DNA of 10,178 nucleotides from Alphaproteobacteria bacterium (GCA_027005635.1 JALTLI010000179.1:1-10178); one strand, 5' to 3'. Counted from the stretch's first letter, positions 1 through 6,452 are shown. The notes: generated by a model from the sequence alone, not told the origin. Made by a program: numbers and translations.

Positions 1-21
1 ACTATATGCTATATTTTTTTT

Positions 22-687
22 ATGTTTAATCCAGAAAATATAAATCAAATTTTAATGACCATTTCAATATGGGGAATACCTGTATTGTTGGCCATTACTT
101 TTCATGAAGCTGCCCACGGTTTAGTTGCTAGATGGTTCGGCGATATGACCGCAACAATGCTTGGCAGAGTAACCTTAAACCCATTTAAACACATAGATCC
201 ATTCGGTACAGTGTTAATGCCACTTATTTTAGCGGTTATGGGCGCACCAATTTTGGGCTATGCAAAACCTGTTCCGGTTTCTTTTATTAATTTAAAACCA
301 TTAAAAAAAGGTACTATTGCTGTTGCTCTTGCTGGGCCAATGGCTAATTTAATTTTAGCGGTTTTATCTATATTATTAATGTATATTTTACCTGTTATAC
401 CTAGTTTTTTTGCTGAGCCACTAGCTTTAATGCTGGTTGCATCTTTACAAATAAATATTTTATTGATGTGTTTTAATTTACTACCTATTTTACCACTAGA
501 TGGTGGCAGAGTTTTACAAGCATTATTACCAGCAAAGCTTGCCTATAAGTACTCAAGCACCGAACAATACGGCATGATAATAATTTTAGTACTATTATTT
601 ATGGGAGTTTTTGCTAAAATCCTTTTACCTATGATGCAATTTGTGCTTAATATGATGAGTTGGTTATTGCCAGCATTCATGCATTAA
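22..687 (+). CDS. Site-2-protease-type M50 metalloprotease, integral membrane
   Basis: Predicted zinc intramembrane protease of peptidase family M50, in the compact group without a PDZ domain (YwhC-like). The zinc motif HEAAH lies at residues 28-32 in the first hydrophobic segment. The second motif, NLLPILPLDGGR, is at 152-163, with N152 and D160 as the expected partner residues. Between them are GYAKPVPV (79-86) and AGPMANL (104-110), both typical of this group. Hydrophobic stretches lie near 11-28, 64-78, 98-128, 133-155 and 183-215. The length (221 aa) is normal for the group. The start at 22 gives the usual short N-terminus ahead of the HExxH helix, so the gene looks complete. No Shine-Dalgarno is visible, only a T-run directly upstream. 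The physiological substrate cannot be told from sequence. The next gene follows after 25 bases on the same strand and is probably co-transcribed. Confidence 0.93.
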   Translation: MFNPENINQILMTISIWGIPVLLAITFHEAAHGLVARWFGDMTATMLGRVTLNPFKHIDPFGTVLMPLILAVMGAPILGYAKPVPVSFINLKPLKKGTIAVALAGPMANLILAVLSILLMYILPVIPSFFAEPLALMLVASLQINILLMCFNLLPILPLDGGRVLQALLPAKLAYKYSSTEQYGMIIILVLLFMGVFAKILLPMMQFVLNMMSWLLPAFMH

Positions 688-712
688 ATAATAAAAAAAC
701 AAAGAAACATAA

Positions 713-1495
713 ATGAAACTATTAATAACAAGCTTTTTATTACCACCAGGGATAACTATCCTGCTTATTTTGCTGGCTTTATATTTTATTTATAAAAATC
801 GCTCAGCTGGTTTTATTTTGTTTTTGGCGCTTATTATAGGTTGGACAACATCTACTACAGCTTTTGGCAGGCTTGTTTCCACTATACTTATTTCACAAAT
901 TTCTGGCCCAGAAATTACAGATACAAAAAATACAGATTTAATAATAGTACTAACCGGTGGCATGGATTACGCTGGTGATATCGGGTGGTTACCACGCAAG
1001 GAATCTCATCGTAGAGCATCGGTTGCCTACGAACTTCAGGCACAAATTGGTTCTCGGGTACCTATTTTATTTAGCGGTGGTAAAACTGAAGGATTATTCA
1101 ACCCATCGGAGGCAGAAGTTGTGCGTTCTCAATTTGATAGACAGCGCGCCCAATTAACCCCAACTTTACTAGAAGAATCATCTACTAACACTTATGAAAG
1201 TGCTTTGCAGTGTGCATCAATTGCTCATCAGCGCCTAGCACGAAAAGTATTTTTAGTAACCTCAGAAGTTCATATGTTACGCGCATTGGCAGTATTTAGA
1301 GGCAGAGGTATGGATCCTATTCCGTTCCCTGTAATTAGTATCCCCAGAGGGCCTTTAAAATTGAAAGATTTTTTACCTTCTCGTAAGGGGGTTGAATTAA
1401 CATCTAAGGCAATGTATGAAATATACGGTATTTTAGAATATATAATGGGCGGTAAAGCCGCTTGGGACGACGTAATATACAAAGGAAGTAAATAA
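713..1495 (+). CDS. DUF218 (YdcF/ElyC/SanA-type) membrane-anchored envelope protein
   Basis: Member of the DUF218 family, whose E. coli relatives ElyC and SanA affect envelope and peptidoglycan integrity; the biochemical activity is not firmly known. Two hydrophobic segments (about 11-28 and 33-50) anchor the N-terminus. The DUF218 domain spans roughly 74-245: the first strand and loop is LIIVLTGG (76-83), followed by a strand and Gly-Gly turn ILFSGG (118-123), the conserved acidic and polar motif EESSTNTYESA (154-164), and VTSEVHMLRA (182-191). All the usual landmarks are present, so the fold should be intact. Length (260 aa) matches ElyC-type proteins with two TM segments. It sits one base upstream of tatA, whose Shine-Dalgarno lies inside its last codons, so the two are very probably co-transcribed. 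The specific role here is inferred from the family only. Confidence 0.88.
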   Translation: MKLLITSFLLPPGITILLILLALYFIYKNRSAGFILFLALIIGWTTSTTAFGRLVSTILISQISGPEITDTKNTDLIIVLTGGMDYAGDIGWLPRKESHRRASVAYELQAQIGSRVPILFSGGKTEGLFNPSEAEVVRSQFDRQRAQLTPTLLEESSTNTYESALQCASIAHQRLARKVFLVTSEVHMLRALAVFRGRGMDPIPFPVISIPRGPLKLKDFLPSRKGVELTSKAMYEIYGILEYIMGGKAAWDDVIYKGSK

Positions 1496-1496
1496 A

Positions 1497-1739
1497 ATGT
1501 TCGGACACTGGGAAATATTAATAGTTTTAGTAATAATATTAGTTGTATTTGGGGCTGGTAAATTACCAAAAGTTATGGGTGATTTAGGTAAAGGTATTGG
1601 GGCTTTTAAAAAAGGTATGGCTGAAAAATCTAGTGATGATGAAGAAGTTGTAGAAGCACCTAAAAAAGCTGTTAAAAAATCTCCAGCTAAAAAAAAGCCT
1701 GCAACTAAAAAGAAAACTACAACAAAAGCTAAAAAATAA
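1497..1739 (+). CDS. tatA: Sec-independent (twin-arginine) translocase subunit TatA
   Basis: TatA forms the oligomeric pore or membrane-thinning element of the twin-arginine pathway, which exports folded proteins. The protein has the standard layout: a short N-terminus, one TM helix (about 6-18), the hinge FGAGKLP (18-24) and an amphipathic helix (25-40, GDLGKGIGAFKKG). An acidic patch follows (SSDDEE, 45-50). The remainder (about 55-80) is almost only Lys, Ala, Pro and Thr (for example KKSPAKKKPATKKK), like a histone-H1-type tail. That tail is unusual, since TatA tails are hydrophilic but rarely this basic. The start is supported by AGGAAG at 1483-1488, eight bases before the ATG. The stop overlaps the tatB start by one base (TAATG). 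Confidence 0.96.
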   Translation: MFGHWEILIVLVIILVVFGAGKLPKVMGDLGKGIGAFKKGMAEKSSDDEEVVEAPKKAVKKSPAKKKPATKKKTTTKAKK

Positions 1740-1903
1740 TGTTGCCAGATATTGGTTTTTTAGAACTATTTATTGTTCTGTTTGTTATTTTGGTTGTTAT
1801 AGGGCCGGCTCAAATGCCTGATGCCGCGCGTAAAGTTGGCATGGTTGTTGGTAAAATCAGAAAAATGATAGATAATTTTATTAAAAGCTTTGATGATGTT
1901 TAA
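1739..1903 (+). CDS. tatB: Very short twin-arginine translocase subunit TatB
   Basis: A 54-codon gene that is easy to miss because of its size. It starts in the TAATG overlap with tatA and runs to TAA at 1901-1903. The product begins MLPDIGFLELFIVLFVILVV, with the TatB-type N-terminus (DIGFLEL) that separates TatB from TatA. The GPAQMP hinge at 22-27 is the TatB form (GP rather than TatA FG). An amphipathic helix follows (about 28-50, ARKVGMVVGKIRKMIDNF), ending at SFDDV. In family members the alignment normally continues from this FD-x point into a charged tail, and total lengths are well over 100 aa. Here the tail is absent. TatB with TatC forms the signal-peptide receptor; the TM and amphipathic helix, its essential parts, are kept. 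I see no frameshift that would restore a charged tail downstream. Confidence 0.9.
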   Translation: MLPDIGFLELFIVLFVILVVIGPAQMPDAARKVGMVVGKIRKMIDNFIKSFDDV

Positions 1904-1907
1904 AAAA

Positions 1908-1936
1908 TTGACTAGCCTTATCTTATGTAATAATCT
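1908..1936 (+). promoter_or_regulatory. Candidate promoter ahead of the three-gene unknown unit
   Basis: TTGACT at 1908-1913 is a near-consensus -35. With a 17-base spacer the -10 would be TAATCT (1931-1936), a weak match. An alternative is AATAAT at 1929-1934 preceded by TG (extended -10), with a 15-base spacer. The region lies just after the tatB stop and about 75 bases before the next gene. In DNA this AT-rich such matches arise by chance, so this remains a candidate. Confidence 0.35.
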
Positions 1937-1984
1937 TAGCATCTGTACCAAGAAATATCTTTAATTTTTCAATAACCATGAGAA

Positions 1985-2008
1985 TTAGTTAGCCTAATAA
2001 GCAACTAA
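1985..2008 (+). promoter_or_regulatory. Small hairpin in the leader of the three-gene unit
   Basis: TTAGTT (1985-1990) pairs with AACTAA (2003-2008), and after one bulged A the stem continues with GC/GC around a seven-base loop. It ends seven bases before the ATG at 2016, where no Shine-Dalgarno is visible. It could be an operator or a translational control element, or chance; no T-tract follows, so it is not a terminator. Confidence 0.25.
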
Positions 2009-2015
2009 TAAAATT

Positions 2016-2327
2016 ATGGAAAAATCAATTGTAATATCAACTGATTACATCAACTGTATTCAAATATGTTCTCACTTAAAAATAACAAGTGCAGATAACT
2101 TAAACAAAATAAATGCCATTGAATGGGCATGTAAAAAAAGTAGTATTCAACCAGAAAATGTTTCGGTTGATTACAGTAAAATGGATGATCATAAACAAAT
2201 AATTATTAAATGTGAGTATGAGCAAGATGCTAGTATATTCAGATTTATTCTTATTTTAATCCGTTCCATCAAAGAAGCATGCAGTATCCCTAAATTTGGT
2301 AAGTATGTAAATATTTCCTTGGAGTAA
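2016..2327 (+). CDS. Hypothetical protein, member 1 of a three-gene paralogous family
   Basis: 103-aa protein I do not recognise. It has no signal peptide, TM segment or known catalytic motif. The apparent secondary structure is strand (SIVIST, 4-9), helix (about 11-22), helix around AIEWACKKSSI (34-44), strand (VSVDY), strand (QIIIKCEY) and a long helix (about 75-90). The two genes downstream share this order and a central signature of aromatic or basic residue, x, Cys, x, Lys (here WACKK, Cys39). I read them as diverged paralogues. Hydrophobic residues are frequent but alternate with charged ones, which suggests a small soluble alpha/beta protein. No Shine-Dalgarno precedes the start; GGAG inside its end (2321-2324) serves the next gene. 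Base composition matches the neighbours. It lies between tatB and tatC, which are normally adjacent. Confidence 0.75.
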   Translation: MEKSIVISTDYINCIQICSHLKITSADNLNKINAIEWACKKSSIQPENVSVDYSKMDDHKQIIIKCEYEQDASIFRFILILIRSIKEACSIPKFGKYVNISLE

Positions 2328-2330
2328 TAT

Positions 2331-2669
2331 ATGAAATTAGTTATTCAAACAAATACGTTAGAAGCACTATGGGCAGTTTATAAAAGTTTTTACGTTGGTA
2401 GAAACAAACAGGCAAAAGTTGAAAATGATAGTATACTGCCATCTCTCCATGAAAGCGGTGTTGTTGGTCGCGTATGTACTAAGTGGGGGCTTCCTTTAAC
2501 TGATTTTAAAGTTTCTACCAGTGAAGAACCTGATGAATTTAAAGTAATTGTAAATTATTCAGGTGATGATAAAATGGCTTTTTCTAATGTTTGTTTTAGT
2601 TTAGTTAATGCTTATGAATTTGGTGAAAATAATTTAAATAGTATTAAAGGTGCTCAATTTGAATTCTAG
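2331..2669 (+). CDS. Hypothetical protein, member 2 of a three-gene paralogous family
   Basis: 112-aa protein without recognisable family assignment. Its likely layout parallels its neighbours: strand KLVIQT (2-7), helix LEALWAVYKSF (10-20), helix ESGVVGRVCTKWGLP (41-55) with the shared R-x-Cys-x-Lys signature (Cys49), strand FKVSTS, strand EFKVIVNYSG, and helix AFSNVCFSLVNAYEFG. The ESGVVGRVCTKWG block corresponds closely to EKGLLFRACEKSG in the third protein, which is the best evidence that these are homologues. GGAG at 2321-2324 is well placed for the start, and the gap to the previous gene is three bases, so translation is probably coupled. It is the only gene here that ends in TAG (2667-2669), and that stop overlaps the Shine-Dalgarno of the next gene. 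Confidence 0.78.
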   Translation: MKLVIQTNTLEALWAVYKSFYVGRNKQAKVENDSILPSLHESGVVGRVCTKWGLPLTDFKVSTSEEPDEFKVIVNYSGDDKMAFSNVCFSLVNAYEFGENNLNSIKGAQFEF

Positions 2670-2678
2670 GAGAATTTT

Positions 2679-3002
2679 ATGCAAGTAATTATTGAAGCTA
2701 AAAATAAAAAAGATTGGTTTTACTGTGCTAAAATTTTACAGCGCGGTATTAACTCAGAAGAAATCCCAACTATACCAGATAAACTTGATGAAAAAGGTTT
2801 GTTATTTCGTGCATGTGAAAAAAGCGGGGTTGACCTTGCTAATACCGTTATTAACTTTGAAAATGACAATATAATTAATATTAATTGTAAAACACAAAAT
2901 AACGCAGAAAAGTTTGATAAATTTGTTCAAATTATTAAACATGGCATTATTATTCATGAAGGTCTTCTTCGGTATATCAAAATGCTAATTATTAAATATT
3001 AA
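2679..3002 (+). CDS. Hypothetical protein, member 3 of a three-gene paralogous family
   Basis: 107-aa protein of unknown function. Layout: strand QVIIEA (2-7), helix KKDWFYCAKILQRG (10-23), helix EKGLLFRACEKSGV (38-51) with the family signature R-A-Cys-x-Lys (Cys46), strand NTVINFEN, strand NIININCKT, helix AEKFDKFVQIIKHG, then a short hydrophobic and basic end (LLRYIKMLIIKY) not shared with the other two. The start is well supported by TAGGAG at 2667-2672, seven bases before the ATG. It is the last gene of its unit: a strong intrinsic terminator begins 13 bases after the stop. The structural reading is by eye from hydrophobicity patterns, and no function is proposed. Confidence 0.78.
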   Translation: MQVIIEAKNKKDWFYCAKILQRGINSEEIPTIPDKLDEKGLLFRACEKSGVDLANTVINFENDNIININCKTQNNAEKFDKFVQIIKHGIIIHEGLLRYIKMLIIKY

Positions 3003-3014
3003 AACTACGTTAAC

Positions 3015-3043
3015 AAGGTCACTCTTCGGAGTGGCTTTTTTTT
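3015..3043 (+). terminator. Rho-independent terminator after the three-gene unit
   Basis: GTCACTC (3018-3024) and GAGTGGC (3029-3035) form a seven-pair stem with one G-U, closed by a TTCG tetraloop and followed by eight T (3036-3043). AAG at 3015-3017 can extend the stem into the T-run. Stem, loop and T-tract are all textbook, and GC richness stands out against the surroundings. It separates tatC from tatA/tatB transcription. Confidence 0.9.
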
Positions 3044-3066
3044 GCTTGATAAGTTATAAATAAACC

Positions 3067-3813
3067 ATGGATATGACAATGACAGATCATTTAACTGAAT
3101 TACGCAATCGCTTGCTTGTTGCTTGTGGCGTGGTTTTAGCTGGTATGATTTTATGCTACATATTCAAAGAACCTTTATTTAAAATATTAGTTGCACCAGT
3201 TCTAGCAGGTGAAAATGCACCTTCACAACTTGTATTTATTGGTGTTCCTGAATTGTTTTTTACTTATTTAAAGCTCTCATTTTTAGGTGGTTTATTTTTA
3301 GGCTTCCCCGTTATTTTATGGGAGATATGGAAATTTACAGTGCCAGCATTATATGAAAATGAGCGCAAAATGGTAGCTCCATTTTTATTTTTTACTCCAT
3401 TTTTATTTTATACAGGCGGGGTATTTACTTATTTTGTTGTTATGCCTTTGGTAACTGAATTTTTCTTTCAATTTCAAACAGAAACAGTTGTTGCCTTGCC
3501 ATCAGTTAAGAATTATTTGGCATTTTTTAGTAAAATGGTGTTTGCCTTTGGTTTAGCATTTGAAATGCCAGTTATAATTTTAATTTTAGTAAAAGCAGGA
3601 GTAGTAAAATTAGAAACATTACAAAAAAGTAGGCGCTATGCAATTGTTGCTATTTTTATTCTTGCAGCAATTCTTACTCCACCAGATCCAATGTCTCAAA
3701 TAATGCTAGCCTTACCTATGCTATTTTTATATGAAGGTGCATTATTACTAGCTAAAAATCTAAAGCCTATAGAAGCCACAGCAGAAGAAATTGAAAATAA
3801 TGAAGAAAAATAA
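3067..3813 (+). CDS. tatC: Sec-independent (twin-arginine) translocase subunit TatC
   Basis: Polytopic core of the Tat translocase, which binds the twin-arginine signal peptide together with TatB. The N-terminal motif HLTELRNRL (8-16) is conserved, with E11 and R13 on the cytoplasmic side. PALYENER (93-100) follows TM2, FAFGLAFEMPV (159-169) holds the conserved intramembrane Glu166, and LTPPDPMSQ (203-211) precedes the last TM. Six TM helices can be placed near 16-36, 68-90, 105-128, 155-176, 190-203 and 212-228. The length (248 aa) is normal. Three Met codons lie close together (residues 1, 3, 5); the first is used here but 3073 or 3079 are equally possible, as none has a clear Shine-Dalgarno. 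It lies only 24 bases after an intrinsic terminator, so it needs read-through or its own promoter; TATAAA at 3055-3060 would give an almost leaderless message. Confidence 0.97.
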   Translation: MDMTMTDHLTELRNRLLVACGVVLAGMILCYIFKEPLFKILVAPVLAGENAPSQLVFIGVPELFFTYLKLSFLGGLFLGFPVILWEIWKFTVPALYENERKMVAPFLFFTPFLFYTGGVFTYFVVMPLVTEFFFQFQTETVVALPSVKNYLAFFSKMVFAFGLAFEMPVIILILVKAGVVKLETLQKSRRYAIVAIFILAAILTPPDPMSQIMLALPMLFLYEGALLLAKNLKPIEATAEEIENNEEK

Positions 3814-3832
3814 CAATTCAACTTGTTTTTAC

Positions 3833-3861
3833 TTGCAACAATTCATTAATTTTTAGATAGT
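3833..3861 (+). promoter_or_regulatory. Candidate promoter for serS
   Basis: TTGCAA (3833-3838) and GATAGT (3856-3861) are separated by 17 bases in the 88-base gap between tatC and serS. Each hexamer matches the consensus at four of six positions. Transcription would start near 3868, leaving a leader of about 34 bases that carries the serS Shine-Dalgarno. No hairpin terminator is visible after tatC, so read-through is also possible. Confidence 0.35.
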
Positions 3862-3901
3862 ACCTTTTAAATAAATATAAATCTACTACAGGGATAAAAA
3901 A

Positions 3902-5167
3902 ATGCTCGATATAAAATGGATACGTGAAAATACAGAAAAATTTGATACTGCGATGAAAAACCGTGGAAGTTCTGTAACATCTTCCAACTTACTAGAGCTG
4001 GATAAAACCCGTAGGAATATAATTAATAAAATGCAGGAACTCCAAGCAAAACGTAAAACTATTTCCAAGGAAATTGGTATGCTAAAAGCTAAAGGTGGTG
4101 ATGCAGCTGCACTTTTAGAGGAAATGCAAGGCATATCACCAGCAGTTAAAAATTTAGAGGAACAAGATAGACAAGCAAATATAGAACTTGAAAATGCATT
4201 AATAGCGCTACCAAACATACCAGAAGATTGTGTTCCAGCAGGAAAAGATGAAGATGATAATGTTGAAATTAAAAAATGGGGGACTCCACGTGAATTTGAT
4301 TTTGAACCGTCTCCTCATTATGAATTTGGTGAAAAATTAGGGCTAGATTTTGCCACAGGCGCAAAATTAACAGGTGCGCGCTATGCTTGGTTACAAGGTG
4401 ATATTGCAAGGCTCGAACGTGCTATTGCTACTTTTATGCTAGATCATTTACGTGATAAAGGTTTTACAGAAGTATCTGTACCTTTAATTGTAAATGATGC
4501 ATCTATGATTGGAACTTGTCAGTTGCCAAAATTTGCCGAAGATTCTTTTAATGTTGGTGATGATAGATGGTTAATTCCTACTGCCGAAGTGCCATTAACC
4601 AATTCTATGAGAGATACAATTGTAGCACCAGAAAACCTACCAATTAAAATGTGTGCATGGACACCTTGTTTTAGAAGTGAAGCAGGATCAGCTGGTAAAG
4701 ATACTCGTGGTTATATAAGAATGCACCAATTCTTTAAAGTTGAACAAGTAGTAATTGCTCACCCAGAAAAAAGTGATGAACTTTTAAATGAATTAACAAA
4801 AAATGCTGAAGAAATTTTGGAAAAATTAAATATTCCGTATCGTACAATTATTTTATGTACTGGTGATATGGGGTTTAGTGCTAAAAAAACATACGATATT
4901 GAAGCGTGGGTTCCTACTCAAAATACTTACCGTGAAATTTCATCTTGTTCTAATTGTGGAGATTTTCAGGCACGAAGCATGAAAGCAAGGTTTAAAAACA
5001 AAGAAGGTAAAACTGAATTTGTTCATACACTTAATGGATCATGTTTAGCTACTGGTAGAACTTTAGTTGCAATACTGGAAAATTATCAAAATGAAGATGG
5101 TAGCTTAACAATTCCAGATGTTTTACAGCCATATATGGGTGGTCAAAAAGTTATTTCTGTTAAATAA
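3902..5167 (+). CDS. serS: Serine--tRNA ligase (SerRS)
   Basis: Cytoplasmic class II aminoacyl-tRNA synthetase that charges tRNA-Ser (and tRNA-Sec where present) with serine. The N-terminal coiled-coil arm that reads the long variable arm of tRNA-Ser spans about 30-105 (repeated Lys/Glu/Leu). The catalytic domain shows TAEVPL (227-232, serine binding), motif 2 from 257 to 281 with FRSEAGSAG and the RMHQFFKVE strand, and motif 3 at 378-394 with NGSCLATGRTL, carrying the class II arginine R386. SSCSNCGDFQARS (347-359) is also typical. Full length (421 aa). AGGGA at 3890-3894 precedes the ATG by seven bases and supports the start. The stop overlaps the next gene by one base (TAATG), so the pair is translationally coupled. 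Confidence 0.98.
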   Translation: MLDIKWIRENTEKFDTAMKNRGSSVTSSNLLELDKTRRNIINKMQELQAKRKTISKEIGMLKAKGGDAAALLEEMQGISPAVKNLEEQDRQANIELENALIALPNIPEDCVPAGKDEDDNVEIKKWGTPREFDFEPSPHYEFGEKLGLDFATGAKLTGARYAWLQGDIARLERAIATFMLDHLRDKGFTEVSVPLIVNDASMIGTCQLPKFAEDSFNVGDDRWLIPTAEVPLTNSMRDTIVAPENLPIKMCAWTPCFRSEAGSAGKDTRGYIRMHQFFKVEQVVIAHPEKSDELLNELTKNAEEILEKLNIPYRTIILCTGDMGFSAKKTYDIEAWVPTQNTYREISSCSNCGDFQARSMKARFKNKEGKTEFVHTLNGSCLATGRTLVAILENYQNEDGSLTIPDVLQPYMGGQKVISVK

Positions 5168-5721
5168 TGGGTAGTTTAAAGTTACAAAAAGCACCCACAT
5201 TTGATGCAGAAATTTCATTTTTAAGTGCATTAGTTGAACCAAAATTTACTTTTGGAGATAGTAATTATTTTACATTTGAGCAAATGCAAGAAATTGCAGT
5301 TAATGTACCTGCCTATTATAAAAATAGAGCAGATACATCTTTAAACTGTACGTTGCCTAATGGTGATATTGTGCCCCGTGTTCAACAAACTGAATATTGG
5401 TTAGTTGAAAATGATGATACTTTTATTGGTCAAATAGCCTTAAGAGATTTTAATTTACCACCATATTTATTAGAATTCGGTGGTCATATTGGTTACAGTA
5501 TTCGCCCAAGTATGATGGGGCAGGGCTATGCTACAAAAATGCTTAAACTTATGTTGAATAAGCTAAATAAAACAGAATATCCATACGTTTTAATTACTTG
5601 TAATGAAAAAAATAAAGCTTCTTGCAAAGTAATAGAAAAAAATGGAGGTATTTTACAAGATATTATTAATAGTAAATATTCTCCGGAAAATAAAACTTGT
5701 CGCTACCATATAAAATTATAA
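5167..5721 (+). CDS. GNAT-family N-acetyltransferase
   Basis: Small acetyl-CoA-dependent N-acyltransferase of the GNAT superfamily. The central block GHIGYSIRPSMMGQGYAT (106-123) contains the acetyl-CoA pyrophosphate loop Q/R-x-x-G-x-G/A, here MGQGYA, preceded by the characteristic beta-4 strand GYSIRP. The helix after it (KMLKLMLNKL) and the later NEKNKASCKVIEKNGG (146-161) match the end of the fold. EYWLVENDDTFIGQIALRDF (77-95 region) supplies beta-2 and beta-3. It resembles the general predicted-acetyltransferase group rather than RimI. The substrate cannot be assigned. Its start overlaps the serS stop, so it is co-translated with SerRS, and it occupies the position where alphaproteobacteria usually carry surE. 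Whether that has functional meaning is unknown. Length 184 aa, apparently complete. Confidence 0.9.
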   Translation: MGSLKLQKAPTFDAEISFLSALVEPKFTFGDSNYFTFEQMQEIAVNVPAYYKNRADTSLNCTLPNGDIVPRVQQTEYWLVENDDTFIGQIALRDFNLPPYLLEFGGHIGYSIRPSMMGQGYATKMLKLMLNKLNKTEYPYVLITCNEKNKASCKVIEKNGGILQDIINSKYSPENKTCRYHIKL

Positions 5722-5783
5722 TTTTTATTAAATTTGTGTTATAGATTATATTAGTAACAACCTAAGAATTAAAAAAATAACCA

Positions 5784-6446
5784 ATGATTTTAAGCACCCA
5801 AGAACTCCGTGAAAAAATGACTGCTGAGCTAGCAAATATGGGCATTAAAGATGCTTCTGTATTAAAAGCCATGAGCATTATCCCGCGGGAAGAATTTTTA
5901 CCACGGGCATTTTATAATCAGGCCTACCGTAATGAAGCATTACCAATTGGGGAAAACCAAACTATTTCTCAGCCATTTGTTGTTGCTAAAATGACAGAAG
6001 CTCTGGAAATTCAACCTAATAACAAAGTTCTAGAAATTGGTACAGGTTCTGGTTACCAAACTTCTATTTTGTGTAAGTTGGTTCGTCGGTTATTTACTAT
6101 TGAACGCTTTGCAAGTTTATCTGCTGATGCAACAGCTATTTTAAATAAAATGAATATTCATAATTTTGTTACTAAAGTTGGTGATGGCACCTTGGGCTGG
6201 GCAGAACAGGCTCCATTTGATAGAATTATTGTTACCGCTGGTTCTCCGCAAGTTCCGCAATCATTATTAAAACAGTTGAATGTTAACGGAATATTAGTTA
6301 TTCCTATAGGTGAAGAAAATGGAGTGCAAAAATTAATGCGCTATGGTAAGCGTGATGATGGTAGTATTGTTGAAGAATATTTATGTGATGTACGCTTTGT
6401 ACCACTGGTTGGTGAAGAAGGTGTTAAAGTGAAAAGGGCTTTGTAA
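5784..6446 (+). CDS. pcm: Protein-L-isoaspartate O-methyltransferase
   Basis: SAM-dependent methyltransferase that starts repair of isoaspartyl residues in aged proteins by methylating the side-chain carboxyl. The family signature QTISQP is at 59-64 (Ser62 is the conserved active-site serine), followed by the SAM-binding motif I VLEIGTGSGYQT (82-93), the acidic end of beta-2 in FTIERF (104-109), GDGTLGW (133-139), APFDRIIVTAG (143-153) and the terminal VRFVPLVGEEG (203-213). The length (220 aa) is normal. The start places PREEFLP (34-40) at the expected distance from the N-terminus, although no Shine-Dalgarno is seen. The 62-base gap upstream holds a TATATT (5747-5752) that could be a -10 but lacks a good -35. 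The pcm-nlpD proximity is widely conserved in proteobacteria; here one membrane-protein gene lies between them. Confidence 0.97.
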   Translation: MILSTQELREKMTAELANMGIKDASVLKAMSIIPREEFLPRAFYNQAYRNEALPIGENQTISQPFVVAKMTEALEIQPNNKVLEIGTGSGYQTSILCKLVRRLFTIERFASLSADATAILNKMNIHNFVTKVGDGTLGWAEQAPFDRIIVTAGSPQVPQSLLKQLNVNGILVIPIGEENGVQKLMRYGKRDDGSIVEEYLCDVRFVPLVGEEGVKVKRAL

Positions 6447-6452
6447 TTTATT

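Noticed and set aside
1766..1951. A 61-codon minus-strand frame over the tatB region
   Set aside because: The plus-strand tatB frame at 1739-1903 has clear TatB features and a start coupled to tatA; the minus frame has none.
1890..1990. Possible frameshift or programmed slippage extending tatB past its stop (run of A after TTT at 1898-1907)
   Set aside because: The other frames downstream give short peptides without the charged, helical composition of a TatB tail, and the slippery bases are not in the needed phase.
3044..3066. Dedicated tatC promoter (TATAAA at 3055-3060)
   Set aside because: The required -35 would fall within the terminator and does not match, and the transcript would start at the ATG itself; too weak to list as a feature.
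3886..4218. A 110-codon minus-strand frame rich in Ser, Phe and Leu
   Set aside because: It is the reverse reading of the Lys/Glu/Leu coiled-coil region of serS, an ordinary shadow of such sequence.
5722..5783. Promoter or small RNA in the gap before pcm
   Set aside because: TATATT at 5747 resembles a -10 but no acceptable -35 is at the right distance, and no stable hairpin or T-tract is present.
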